Shown here: positions 1 to 7,715 of the stretch, piece after piece
How the letters are laid out: every line of letters begins with the position of its first letter
Position numbering within the stretch: the stretch's first letter is position 1
Source of the DNA: Verrucomicrobia bacterium SCGC AAA164-E04
GTDB lineage: Bacteria; Verrucomicrobiota; Verrucomicrobiia; Limisphaerales; AAA164-E04
Length of the DNA: 51,394 bases
Direction of reading: 5' to 3'
Assembly: GCA_000383715.1 (NCBI GenBank)
Contig: KB911979.1
Coordinates: 122,101 to 173,494 of the forward strand
Made by a program: the position numbers and the translations under genes
Notes under the pieces: model-generated
Database searches by the model: none
What the model was told of the DNA's origin: nothing
What the model saw: only the letters and a program-made list of their open reading frames with translations

Positions 1-1
1 G

Positions 2-1729
2 GCTGTCCGCAATGCCACCTTGCAATGGCTGGCTGAAAAGCCCCAGTGGAAAGTGTTCCCGGATGTCATGCAATGCCTCCACGATGCAAATCAGTCAGTT
101 GTCATGAACGCCTTGATCACGCTGGGTGAATGGTTGAGTGACAAACGTCTGAGCTGGAATAAATCGCAAATCGAACAACTGATCACGAGTCTGGAACCCT
201 TGATTGAAAAAGCACCTCTCAAGGGGGATTCCCATTACAGGCATGGATTTCATTTTCTGCTAAGCCAATGCTTCCAGCATCCTCAGGCTGAATTGGGGAT
301 ACTCAACGGATGGATGGATCATGAGTCGGAAAGTATCCGGATGGCTGTTCTGCAGGCTTTGCGGCGTATGGGTGATTCACGGGTTACCCTCTTTCTTGAG
401 GATGATTCACATGCAATCCAGGAGTCAGCGGCGAGGGCAATCTATGATGCGCGTATCGACGAAGCACTTCCTTCATTGATCAAGTGGAAGTCAGGCTACC
501 AAGTCAATTCAGGGGCTTTTCGTCGCTGGCTCTGGGCACATGAGATGGTGGGTGGGGACGATGAAATGGAAAAACTTTTTGCCTTCCTGATTGAATCGCA
601 AAGCAAGGTTCATCCCGCCTCATCAGAGGAGCTTCTGGCTGCATTGGATGTCATCAGGAAATGGGGGGCAGCGCGTTCTATTGATCCAGTGACAGGCCTT
701 TGGCGACCTGTCATTGCCAAAACAAATCATCTGCTGGATGATTTGTTGATTCAAAACCAAAAGGCCCTGTTTGAGTTTGACGATGGGGCATTTTTAACGG
801 CACTCATGGATTGGCTTGTCGAAAGGAATCAGAAGAGCGCTGTACCTCATCTGGAAATACTTGTTGCCGATACACGCCAACAAGCAGATACCCGAGCTGC
901 AGCGCTCAGCGCTTTGATGCAACTCAATTCCTCGAAACGTTCGCAATGGTTTGAATATGGAATGAACAGCGAAATCGATCACCTTCGCACGGTGGCATTG
1001 TCTGTGATCGGGGAGGTGAATGATGATGCTCTGCTGTCTCAACTGCTCGAATGGCTGGAGCCTCACCGTCAATTGCGTTTGCGTCAATCGGTGATCATTG
1101 CGGTTGGTAGATTGAAATCCGATAAAGCGCGTGAAACAGTCTTTGACTGGTGGAAGGCCATGTTGGCTGGACAATTCCCGGAGCCACTAAAACTTGAGCT
1201 GCTTGAGGTGGTCCAAAGCAGTTCACATCCCGACTTATTAGCCTTGTGGCAGAGCTACCGTGGTCAGTTTGGCAATGAAAATGAGGCGATATTACCTTTC
1301 GAGGTGCTTCAAGGTGGCGATGTGCAAAAAGGTGGAATCTTGTTCAATGATCGAGCTGAGATTGCGTGCCTGCGATGTCACATCGCCGAAGGGCAGGGCG
1401 GGGTTGTCGGGCCGGCTCTGGATGGGTTGGGCAAGCGTCTTGACCCTTCACAAATATTGAATGCTGTTCTTGACCCCAATGAAAGCATCGTTCCCGGCTA
1501 TGCCTCCGAGCGTTTTGTGATGAACGATGAAGAGGAATACTCGGGCGTCGTCCTTGAAGAAAATGACAAAAGGATACTCATCAGGCAAGGCGACGGATCA
1601 AGTTTATCTGTTGCCAAAAATATGCTGCAACAAAGATTTGCGACGCTATCTCCCATGCCGGAAGGGATTGCTTCCGCACTCAACCATAGGGAGCTGCGTG
1701 ATTTAATCGCCTATCTCAAGTCACTCTAG
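2..1729 (+). CDS. HEAT-repeat protein with C-terminal PVC-type heme-binding domain (5' partial)
   Basis: The frame is open to the left edge, so the start lies outside the window; 575 codons are visible. Most of the visible protein is helical repeat sequence of HEAT type (paired helices, recurrent 'VR.AAL.AL' style segments), running to about residue 425. A small cytochrome c-like domain follows, with a CLRCH heme-attachment motif (codons at 1367-1381) and a downstream 'GPALDGLGKR' segment. This order is typical of the PVC 'putative heme-binding domain' proteins, often C-terminal parts of large periplasmic dehydrogenase-like proteins. The family reading is secure; the substrate is unknown because any N-terminal catalytic or propeller domain is outside the window. 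It is probably exported, since c-type heme is attached outside the cytoplasm. Confidence 0.88.
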   Translation, partial: AVRNATLQWLAEKPQWKVFPDVMQCLHDANQSVVMNALITLGEWLSDKRLSWNKSQIEQLITSLEPLIEKAPLKGDSHYRHGFHFLLSQCFQHPQAELGILNGWMDHESESIRMAVLQALRRMGDSRVTLFLEDDSHAIQESAARAIYDARIDEALPSLIKWKSGYQVNSGAFRRWLWAHEMVGGDDEMEKLFAFLIESQSKVHPASSEELLAALDVIRKWGAARSIDPVTGLWRPVIAKTNHLLDDLLIQNQKALFEFDDGAFLTALMDWLVERNQKSAVPHLEILVADTRQQADTRAAALSALMQLNSSKRSQWFEYGMNSEIDHLRTVALSVIGEVNDDALLSQLLEWLEPHRQLRLRQSVIIAVGRLKSDKARETVFDWWKAMLAGQFPEPLKLELLEVVQSSSHPDLLALWQSYRGQFGNENEAILPFEVLQGGDVQKGGILFNDRAEIACLRCHIAEGQGGVVGPALDGLGKRLDPSQILNAVLDPNESIVPGYASERFVMNDEEEYSGVVLEENDKRILIRQGDGSSLSVAKNMLQQRFATLSPMPEGIASALNHRELRDLIAYLKSL

Positions 1730-2323
1730 CGAGCAACGAACACGGAACATGCAGCATACGGCACCACGCTTTCTGCGGTGCTGCCAGGCAGGATATGCTT
1801 GAGCCCTGTATTTCCGTCTGTAATGAACCAGGATCAAGTCATGAGAAAACCCTCTGGCCATGCGTCATATTTGCTTCAAGGGGATTCCAGTTGCTGTTTT
1901 TTTTTGATCCGTCCCTGCAAGTCACCTGCAAACAGACGCTTTTGCGCCAGGTAACAACCCCCCATATTTCCCCGGTTTACCATCATCAACCTAGGTGGGT
2001 GTGACGGTAAGAGAATGGCATCTTGCATTGATGCTGGTAGTGGATTTAAGGGGGTAGCGAAAAAGGTCCTGTGGCGACTCGGGTAAATCAACGGGAACTA
2101 AAATGTTATTGAAGCCTTTGCTGGAGTATTTGACGCCGATTTCGGTATTCGGTTTTGCAGGCCTTAAAAAAAAAAGGGGGGGGCTTTTTCATGAAAATTA
2201 GCCAATTTATCAAACGACACCCAATGCCCCCAGCTTTGCATGAAAACGGATACTTGAAAAATACTTGAACCCCAGTCGTTTTGAGCGTGACCTCGTGGCT
2301 GCTGCGAGTCATACTCCTATCCC
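1730..2323. other. Non-coding stretch between the heme protein and larB
   Basis: About 590 bases without a convincing gene. The open frames here are short, lack recognisable domains and have no ribosome-binding site. It contains an imperfect GC-rich inverted repeat near 1759-1784 just after the upstream stop, which might act as a terminator but has no T-run, and an A10-G8 tract at 2166-2183. In-frame stops at 2282 and 2288 show that larB cannot extend into it. Confidence 0.6.
2166..2183. repeat. A10-G8 double homopolymer tract
   Basis: Ten A residues (2166-2175) are followed directly by eight G residues (2176-2183), then CTTTTT. The flanking AAAAAG and CTTTTT could pair around a G-rich loop, but the hairpin is weak. 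It lies about 140 bases upstream of the larB start. Such tracts are prone to slippage and to sequencing error. Confidence 0.8.
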
Positions 2324-3112
2324 GTGACATCTGAAGAAGCGGGTCAATTATTAGATCAATTTCAAAACGGAGCAGTTTCAAGGGAGAACGTCCTTCGAAG
2401 TTTTCAGCAAGCTCCCTTTGTGGACATGGGGTTTGCCAAAGTCGATACCCATCGTGCTCTGAGAAAAGGTTTTGCCGAGGTGATCTTTGGTCAGGGTAAA
2501 ACAGATGAGCAAATCCTCTCCATTCTCCAGAAAATTTCAGAATCCTCCAAGGCAGCGCTCGTCACTCGTATTTCCGCTCCCACGGCCTCGTTTGTTCAGG
2601 ATTCAATGGGGGGCGTTACATGGCATCCCCTAGCTCGGTGCCTTGTCTGGCAAGCTGAACCCGTGAAGATTACTTTGGGAAAGGTTTGTGTTGTTTCCGC
2701 AGGTACCAGCGATTTACCGGTGGCGGAAGAAGCGGCTGTGACTGCGGAAGTCATGGGGAATGATGTGGATCGGGTTTATGACGTTGGTGTTGCCGGACTG
2801 CACCGCATCCTGGGGCAACTGGATCGCCTTCAATCTGCCAACGTCGTCATTGTCGCTGCAGGCATGGAAGGGGCTCTGCCCAGCGTGGTTGCTGGCCTGG
2901 TGGCACAACCCGTTATCGCAGTCCCAACCAGTATCGGATACGGTGCCAGTTTTCAGGGTGTTGCAGCTTTGCTGGGAATGCTCAATAGTTGTGGCAGCGG
3001 TGTGACTGTCGTGAACATTGACAATGGATTCGGAGCGGCCTATGCCGCGAGTCAAATTAATATGATGATCACAAAACAATCGCGTGATCAGAAGCACATT
3101 CAACATGCATGA
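2324..3112 (+). CDS. larB: Nickel-pincer cofactor biosynthesis protein LarB (AIR carboxylase-related)
   Basis: LarB carboxylates nicotinic acid adenine dinucleotide and hydrolyses its phosphoanhydride, the first step to the nickel-pincer nucleotide cofactor of lactate racemase LarA and relatives. The 262-residue protein has the usual LarB length. Its C-terminal half is PurE-like: 'SAGTSDLPVAEEA', 'DVGVAGLHR', 'AGMEGALPSVVAGL' and 'PTSIGYGA' are highly characteristic. The start is GTG at 2324: upstream in-frame TGA codons at 2282 and 2288 leave no earlier choice, and no Shine-Dalgarno sequence is visible. The stop overlaps the larC start by four bases (ATGA, 3109-3112), so the pair is translationally coupled. 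No larA or larE is present in the window. Confidence 0.93.
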   Translation: MTSEEAGQLLDQFQNGAVSRENVLRSFQQAPFVDMGFAKVDTHRALRKGFAEVIFGQGKTDEQILSILQKISESSKAALVTRISAPTASFVQDSMGGVTWHPLARCLVWQAEPVKITLGKVCVVSAGTSDLPVAEEAAVTAEVMGNDVDRVYDVGVAGLHRILGQLDRLQSANVVIVAAGMEGALPSVVAGLVAQPVIAVPTSIGYGASFQGVAALLGMLNSCGSGVTVVNIDNGFGAAYAASQINMMITKQSRDQKHIQHA

Positions 3113-4392
3113 AGACACTCTACCTTGATATTTTCAGCGGCATCAGCGGAGACATGTTTCTTGGTGCCATGCTGGACCTTGGGTTGGATGAACAGCATTT
3201 GAGAACACAGTTGGGACTTCTACCGGTTGGTGATTACAAACTCCATGTCCATCGAGATGTAAGGTCCAGTGTGGAAGGCGTGAAGTTTGACGTGATCCTC
3301 AACAATCCAGCCCAGACACATTCACATTCTCATGACCATCATCATGCCCACTCGCATTCCCACGGTGGATTGGAAGATCATGGACACGATGACGAACACT
3401 CCAGAAATTACGCTCAGATTCTCGAGCTCATCCGAGCCAGCCCTTATTCAAACTGGGTCAAAGAGCGCTCCATGTCGATGTTTCATCGCATAGCGGTTGC
3501 AGAGGGAAAGGTGCATGGGCAAGCACCTGAGGAAGTGCATTTTCATGAGGTGGGGGCCGTGGATTCCATCGTGGATATCATTGGTGCAAGCATTGCTCTT
3601 GAAACTTTGGGATGCCCTCAAGTCCTTGCAGCGCCCGTCGTTGAGGGGACTGGATTCGTTCATTGTGCACATGGTAAGTTTCCTGTCCCAACGATGGCTA
3701 CTCTCTCCATTCTAGGGGAAGCGGGTGTCGCTTTGACTCAATGTGACCTTCCTTATGAGCTGGTGACTCCAACAGGTGCTGCTTTGTTGGCTGAATTTGC
3801 TGACTCATTTGGCCCAATGCAGGGATTGGTTGCCGAAAAGATAGGCTATGGTTTGGGCGGCCGGGATATCCCTGGTCGACCTAACGTGCTTCGAGCTGTG
3901 TTGGGGGAAACGGCGTCTGCTGATTCTGGTCATGACTGGGAAACGGATACGGTGACTCTTATTGAAACCAATCTGGATGATTGTCGGCCGGAGGTATTGG
4001 GCCATCTGGTGGACCTAGTTTTGGAACGCGGGGCATTGGATGTCTTTCATACGCCGATTCAGATGAAGAAGAACCGTCCAGGTGTTCTCTTGAGTGTTTT
4101 ATGTCAACCACAGGATGTAGACATATTCCGAGCCATGATGCTTTGTGAAACTACCGCTTTCGGCGTGCGAAGCATGCACATGGACCGATGTAAACTAAAG
4201 CGTTCAATCGAAACGATAGAAACCGATTTTGGGGCCATCCAAATAAAGAAGGGTTTCTGGCAGGGGAGGACTCTCCATTTTGCCCCTGAATATGAATCTT
4301 GTCGAGCTGCCGCACGAAAATTCAACGTGCCTGTAAGAGTGGTTTACGAAGCCGCCGAGAGAGCGTTTCCAAAGGCCAATGATGAAGCTTGA
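3109..4392 (+). CDS. larC: Nickel insertion protein LarC
   Basis: LarC is the CTP-dependent cyclometallase that inserts nickel into the pincer nucleotide made by LarB and LarE. The N-terminus 'LYLDIFSGISGDM' and the 'FHEVGAVDSIVDI' and 'TPTGAALL' segments are hallmarks of the family. Residues about 69-100 are strongly His/Asp-rich (more than ten histidines), a plausible nickel store. At 427 residues it is a single continuous ORF; in Lactobacillus plantarum full-length LarC is made by frameshifting between larC1 and larC2, and no such break is seen here. It is coupled to larB through an ATGA overlap. With no LarA here, the client enzyme must be elsewhere or be a LarA homologue with another substrate. 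Confidence 0.94.
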   Translation: MKTLYLDIFSGISGDMFLGAMLDLGLDEQHLRTQLGLLPVGDYKLHVHRDVRSSVEGVKFDVILNNPAQTHSHSHDHHHAHSHSHGGLEDHGHDDEHSRNYAQILELIRASPYSNWVKERSMSMFHRIAVAEGKVHGQAPEEVHFHEVGAVDSIVDIIGASIALETLGCPQVLAAPVVEGTGFVHCAHGKFPVPTMATLSILGEAGVALTQCDLPYELVTPTGAALLAEFADSFGPMQGLVAEKIGYGLGGRDIPGRPNVLRAVLGETASADSGHDWETDTVTLIETNLDDCRPEVLGHLVDLVLERGALDVFHTPIQMKKNRPGVLLSVLCQPQDVDIFRAMMLCETTAFGVRSMHMDRCKLKRSIETIETDFGAIQIKKGFWQGRTLHFAPEYESCRAAARKFNVPVRVVYEAAERAFPKANDEA

Positions 4393-4519
4393 GCTTTCAA
4401 TTTCAAGTTGCTGCGAAGGGGTATCTGGCACACCTGAAGAGTCTGATCAATTTGAACAAAGCATTGACACTTTCCTCAAAGCATGACAACTAATCCTAGT
4501 CCCTTTACAATAGAATTTC

Positions 4520-5287
4520 ATGAAATTTAATCCCTTTCATATACTACGCCGTCGCTCATCTTTCGGTTTTACACTGATCGAATTGCTGGTGGTGATTGCG
4601 ATCATTGCTATTTTGGCTGGCATGCTTCTGCCTGCTTTGTCCAAAGCAAAGGAAAAAGGTAAGCGAGTCAAATGTCTTAACAATTTGAGACAGCTGGGGA
4701 TTGCAATGACCATTTATGCGGATGATAACAACGACACCATGTTGCAGGCTCGATTCAAACAGGTGCAGATTTCATTGAATCCACCCGAACAATCTGCTGC
4801 TGCAACTGTTGGATTGACCATCAGTACCAACAATGCGGTTTCCAAAATCTGGACCTGTCCCAATCGCCCAAGTTTTCCCACATTTGAGCCCTCCTTTCCT
4901 CAATGGAATATTGGTTATCAATATTTCGGCGGTATCGAGGAATGGACCAACCCTCTGGGACGTTTCAAGTCCCGCAGTCCGGTGAAGTCCTCCAGCTCTC
5001 GTCCTGGTTGGGCGCTTGCAGCCGATGCGGTCATGAGAATTGATGGGAAATGGGGTGGTGGCCGAGCGGAAGCTTTCAAGAACATGCCTCCTCATCGCAA
5101 TTCACAAGGGCTTCCAGAAGGCGGTAATGAGTTATTCATGGATGGTTCTGCACGATGGATCAAATTTCAACAGATGTTCTTCATCCACAGTTGGAGCACC
5201 GGAGGTGCGCGTGATGCTTATTTCTGGCAAGATGACCTAGGTGAAGAACTGGCACCCAGAGCCGAAGGTATTCGCGCCAAATACTAG
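4520..5287 (+). CDS. Prepilin-type N-terminal methylation-domain protein (PVC pseudopilin-like)
   Basis: The 255-residue protein starts with a basic leader followed by '[17 protein letters not shown]', the type IV prepilin/pseudopilin signal cleaved before Phe by PilD, then a helix with '[20 protein letters not shown]'. PVC bacteria carry many such proteins, usually ending in an H-X9-DG motif. Here the corresponding segment is H-X15-DG (His of 'PHRNSQG', Asp of 'FMDGSARW'), a longer spacing than usual. No secretion ATPase, secretin or prepilin peptidase gene lies nearby, so it is an orphan; a role in secretion or surface structures is inference. No clear ribosome-binding site precedes the ATG. 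Confidence 0.9.
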   Translation: MKFNPFHILRRRSSFGFTLIELLVVIAIIAILAGMLLPALSKAKEKGKRVKCLNNLRQLGIAMTIYADDNNDTMLQARFKQVQISLNPPEQSAAATVGLTISTNNAVSKIWTCPNRPSFPTFEPSFPQWNIGYQYFGGIEEWTNPLGRFKSRSPVKSSSSRPGWALAADAVMRIDGKWGGGRAEAFKNMPPHRNSQGLPEGGNELFMDGSARWIKFQQMFFIHSWSTGGARDAYFWQDDLGEELAPRAEGIRAKY

Positions 5288-5388
5288 CGCGTGCTTGCTG
5301 TCACCAAACGAACACTGCTCTTTGGGCTTTTGCTTTGAAAAGCGAGCCCTTGTGCCTGTTGTTTCTTTCGATTCAGATTTTTTTTCTT

Positions 5389-5414
5389 TGAAAGAGGTTA
5401 CCCCTCCTCTTTCA
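5389..5414. repeat. Perfect 9-bp inverted repeat in the permease leader
   Basis: TGAAAGAGG (5389-5397) and CCTCTTTCA (5406-5414) are perfect reverse complements separated by eight bases. The hairpin lies about 70 bases upstream of the permease start. A T-rich run precedes it rather than follows it, so it is not a standard intrinsic terminator in either direction. It may be an mRNA leader structure or an operator. Confidence 0.5.
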
Positions 5415-5482
5415 TCGTGTTGAGGTTGGTTGAGCATGCCTCAGGCTTGAGACAGCGTTAAACATTATTTCTTCAAGTCAAC

Positions 5483-5956
5483 ATGGAATCCCCCAAAAAA
5501 GACGCTTCTTTTTCTTACCGAGAGGTCGATAGCGACTACTTCGAAAAGCGGCAGCTCAAACGGTTCGCTCGAGTATTTCATTTGTGGGCCTTAGGGGTAG
5601 GGGCGGTTATTTCAGGTGACTTTTTCGGATGGAATTTTGGTCTGGCATCTGGTGGGTTTGGTGGCTTGTTCATTGCGACCAGCATCATCACGCTCATGTA
5701 TGTCGGGCTTTGTTACAGTATTGCTGAAATGACCGCAGCCATGCCGCACACCGGAGGTGCGTATTCATTTGCGCGAACGTCGATGGGACCGTGGGGTGGT
5801 TACTTGACGGGGCTTGCGGAGAACATGGAGTATGTATTGACGCCTGCAGTGATTGTTGTGGGAATTGGTGGTTATCTAGGAGCTATTTTTGGTACGCCCG
5901 AAAGTTGGGCTCCTTTATGGTGGCTGGGTATCGTATGTGATTTTTGTCGGGCTTAA
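5483..5956 (+). pseudogene. eat: Ethanolamine permease, N-terminal fragment (frameshifted gene)
   Basis: This is the first part of an APC-superfamily transporter closely resembling ethanolamine permeases (Eat; TIGR00908-like): 'LWALGVGAVISGDFFGWNFG', 'CYSIAEM', 'PHTGGAYSFAR' and 'GLAENMEYVLTPAVIVVG' are diagnostic. It covers the first four or so membrane segments. Conserved sequence runs to 'PLWWL' (codon ending at 5926), after which this frame gives a short unrelated tail and stops at 5956. The family-like sequence resumes at once in another frame from 5928, so one extra G in the GGG run 5926-5928 separates the two halves. The product would be truncated unless the extra base is an error or is bypassed. 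No ethanolamine ammonia-lyase gene is nearby. Confidence 0.85.
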
Positions 5957-6944
5957 CATATGGGGCGTTGAAATCTCCTTCCGTTTTTCAGTGTTGATTA
6001 CTCTGGTGGCTCTTCTAATCCTGCTCGTCTTTTACATTGGAGCTCTTCCCCACTTCGACTTGAAGCATGCCTTTAATATTCTGCCTGAAGAGGGTGGCAG
6101 CAAGTGGTTGCCGATGGGGGTCAAGGGTGTGTTCGCAGCTTTACCTTTTGCAATATGGTTTTACCTGGCCATCGAACAATTACCCCTGGCGGCTGAAGAA
6201 TCGCATCAACCTCAAAAGGATTTGCCTAAAGGGATCATTACCGGTTTGTTTACTCTCATCGTGTGTGCCTTTGCGACGCTTATTTTGAATGCAGGCATCG
6301 CACCCGGCGCCTCTGTGATAGGTGAATCAGACGAGCCCTTGTTCGAGGGATTCAAAACAATATTTGGAGAGGGACTCGGCAGTCGTGTTCTGGCGCTGGT
6401 CGCTGTAGCTGGTCTGATTGCCAGTTTTCACACGATCATCTATGCCTATGGCAGGCAGATATACTCGCTTTCACGCGCAGGATATTTCCCTCAAGCCCTT
6501 TCCTTGACCCATTCGAATCGCAAAACTCCCCACATGGCGTTGATTGCTGGAGCTGCGGTTGGTTATGTGATTGCTCTGGTGATTCATTTTGCAGGGTCAG
6601 ATAGTCCTGTGGGGGCAGCTTTGCTCAATATGGCAGTATTCGGAGCAGTGATTGCCTATATCTTTCAAATGCTTTCCTTCATTCGCTTGCGTAAATATTT
6701 TCCGCGTATGAAACGTCCCTACAAAAGCCCACTCGGTACGGCAGGGGCATGGTTTGCGTTGCTGGTTTCATTCATCACTCTGATCGCTTTATTTATTGTT
6801 GATGATTCCTATCGCTCTGCTGTTCTGGGAGCCGCGATTTGGTTTGCTGCTGGAGTGGTCTGGTTTGCTGTCATCGGTAGAAAACGACTCGTGCGTGCTC
6901 CTGAAGAATCCTTTGCTCTTCAGGAAGAGGAAACGGAGTCTTAG
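5889..6944 (+). pseudogene. eat: Ethanolamine permease, C-terminal fragment (frameshifted gene)
   Basis: This is the second part of the same transporter. The homologous sequence starts at about 5928 ('VSYVIFVGLNIWGVE'); the open frame before that overlaps the upstream fragment and is out of frame with it. It carries the remaining eight or so membrane segments, including 'FAALPFAIWFYLAIEQLPLAAEE', a strongly conserved ethanolamine-permease segment, and 'HTIIYAYGRQIYSLSRAGYFP'. Joined by deleting one G at 5926-5928, the two parts would give a full-length permease of about 486 residues with no other defect, so any lesion is recent or an artefact. It is unlikely to be translated alone as a functional protein. 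Confidence 0.85.
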
Positions 6945-7007
6945 GGTTTCATCGAGATGCTTTTCAAGCCAATCGCTGGATGAAAACACTTCCTTTTTAT
7001 TTCTGGG

Positions 7008-7029
7008 ATTGACACGATCAGGTGTCAAT
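7008..7029. promoter_or_regulatory. Perfect palindrome adjoining the lexA operator
   Basis: ATTGACAC (7008-7015) and GTGTCAAT (7022-7029) are perfect reverse complements around GATCAG. The left arm contains TTGACA (7009-7014), which can serve as a -35 element. It directly abuts the LexA box that starts at 7030, giving two back-to-back 22-bp palindromes. The protein that binds it, if any, is unknown. Confidence 0.6.
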
Positions 7030-7034
7030 ATACT
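7009..7034 (+). promoter_or_regulatory. Probable lexA promoter, leaderless transcript
   Basis: TTGACA (7009-7014) and TATACT (7029-7034) are the best -35/-10 candidates, although the 14-base spacer is short; TACTGT at 7031 with a 16-base spacer is the alternative. Seven bases past TATACT is the A of the lexA ATG at 7041, so the transcript may start at the initiator codon and be leaderless. No Shine-Dalgarno sequence could fit in between. The elements are inferred from sequence only. Confidence 0.45.
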
Positions 7035-7051
7035 GTTCAAATGAACAGTAT
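7030..7051. promoter_or_regulatory. LexA operator (SOS box) overlapping the lexA start codon
   Basis: ATACTGTTCA (7030-7039) and TGAACAGTAT (7042-7051) are perfect reverse complements around AA. The core is TGTTC-AAAT-GAACA (7034-7047), which fits the 14-bp TGTTC-N4-GAACA LexA motif described for Verrucomicrobium spinosum (recalled, not searched). It covers the predicted -10 region and the ATG of lexA (7041), as expected for autorepression. It is also a phylum marker for the window. Confidence 0.85.
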
Positions 7052-7691
7052 GAGTGAAGGTTTAACAAAGCGACAACAGGAGGTTTTGGCATTTATCGCA
7101 GAGCATCAACAGGTTAATGAGGCTCCTCCCAGTTTGCGAGAAGTGGCGGCGCATTTTGGTTTTCGAAGCATGACAGCTGCGGCGGACCATGTGAAAGCAT
7201 TGCGGCGCAAGGGGTATCTGAAGCATCGACCGCATCAGGCGCGTTCGTTGCGGGCAGTGCCGTCACCATCGACACCTTACCAACCTGCTTCGAGGGCCAG
7301 GATTGTTGATGTTCCGGTTTATGGTTGCATTCCGGCAGGTTTTGCTGATGAACGGCGACAAGAGGATGTGGAGGGCTGTATCTCCGTGGATGTGGATACG
7401 CTCGGTGTCAAACCCTCACCTCGAACGTTTGCGCTGGAAGTGAGAGGGGATTCGATGATCGGACGACATATCATGGAAGGAGATTATGCTATTCTGGAGC
7501 ATGGCATGGACCCCAGACCAGGGGATGTGGTCGCAGCCTTGATAGATAATGAATCCACTCTCAAAACCTTCGTCAAGCAACGCGGTAAACCTTGTCTCAA
7601 GGCGGAAAACCCGAAATACCCCAATCTCATCCCTGCACAGGAATTAGTCATTCAGGGGGTCATGGTCGCCCTCATAAGAAAGGTCCGCTGA
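7041..7691 (+). CDS. lexA: SOS repressor LexA
   Basis: The 216-residue protein has an N-terminal winged helix-turn-helix (about residues 8-72: 'LTKRQQEVLAFI', 'PPSLREVAAHFG') and a C-terminal S24 self-cleavage domain. The cleavage site is Ala99-Gly100 in 'CIPAGF'. The catalytic dyad is Ser138 ('RGDSMIG') and Lys175 ('TLKTFVK'), with the same 37-residue spacing as in E. coli. It should repress itself and the downstream polymerase ORF and be cleaved when RecA filaments form. The SOS box overlaps its start. Its TGA (7689-7691) is in the same frame as the next ORF and is followed by GAGGAAGG-like sequence. Confidence 0.96.
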   Translation: MNSMSEGLTKRQQEVLAFIAEHQQVNEAPPSLREVAAHFGFRSMTAAADHVKALRRKGYLKHRPHQARSLRAVPSPSTPYQPASRARIVDVPVYGCIPAGFADERRQEDVEGCISVDVDTLGVKPSPRTFALEVRGDSMIGRHIMEGDYAILEHGMDPRPGDVVAALIDNESTLKTFVKQRGKPCLKAENPKYPNLIPAQELVIQGVMVALIRKVR

Positions 7692-7715
7692 GGAAGGAAT
7701 CGTTTTTCGTGTTTT

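Noticed and set aside
1759..1784. GC-rich imperfect inverted repeat after the heme protein stop
   Set aside because: The stem needs several bulges and there is no T-run, so a terminator cannot be supported.
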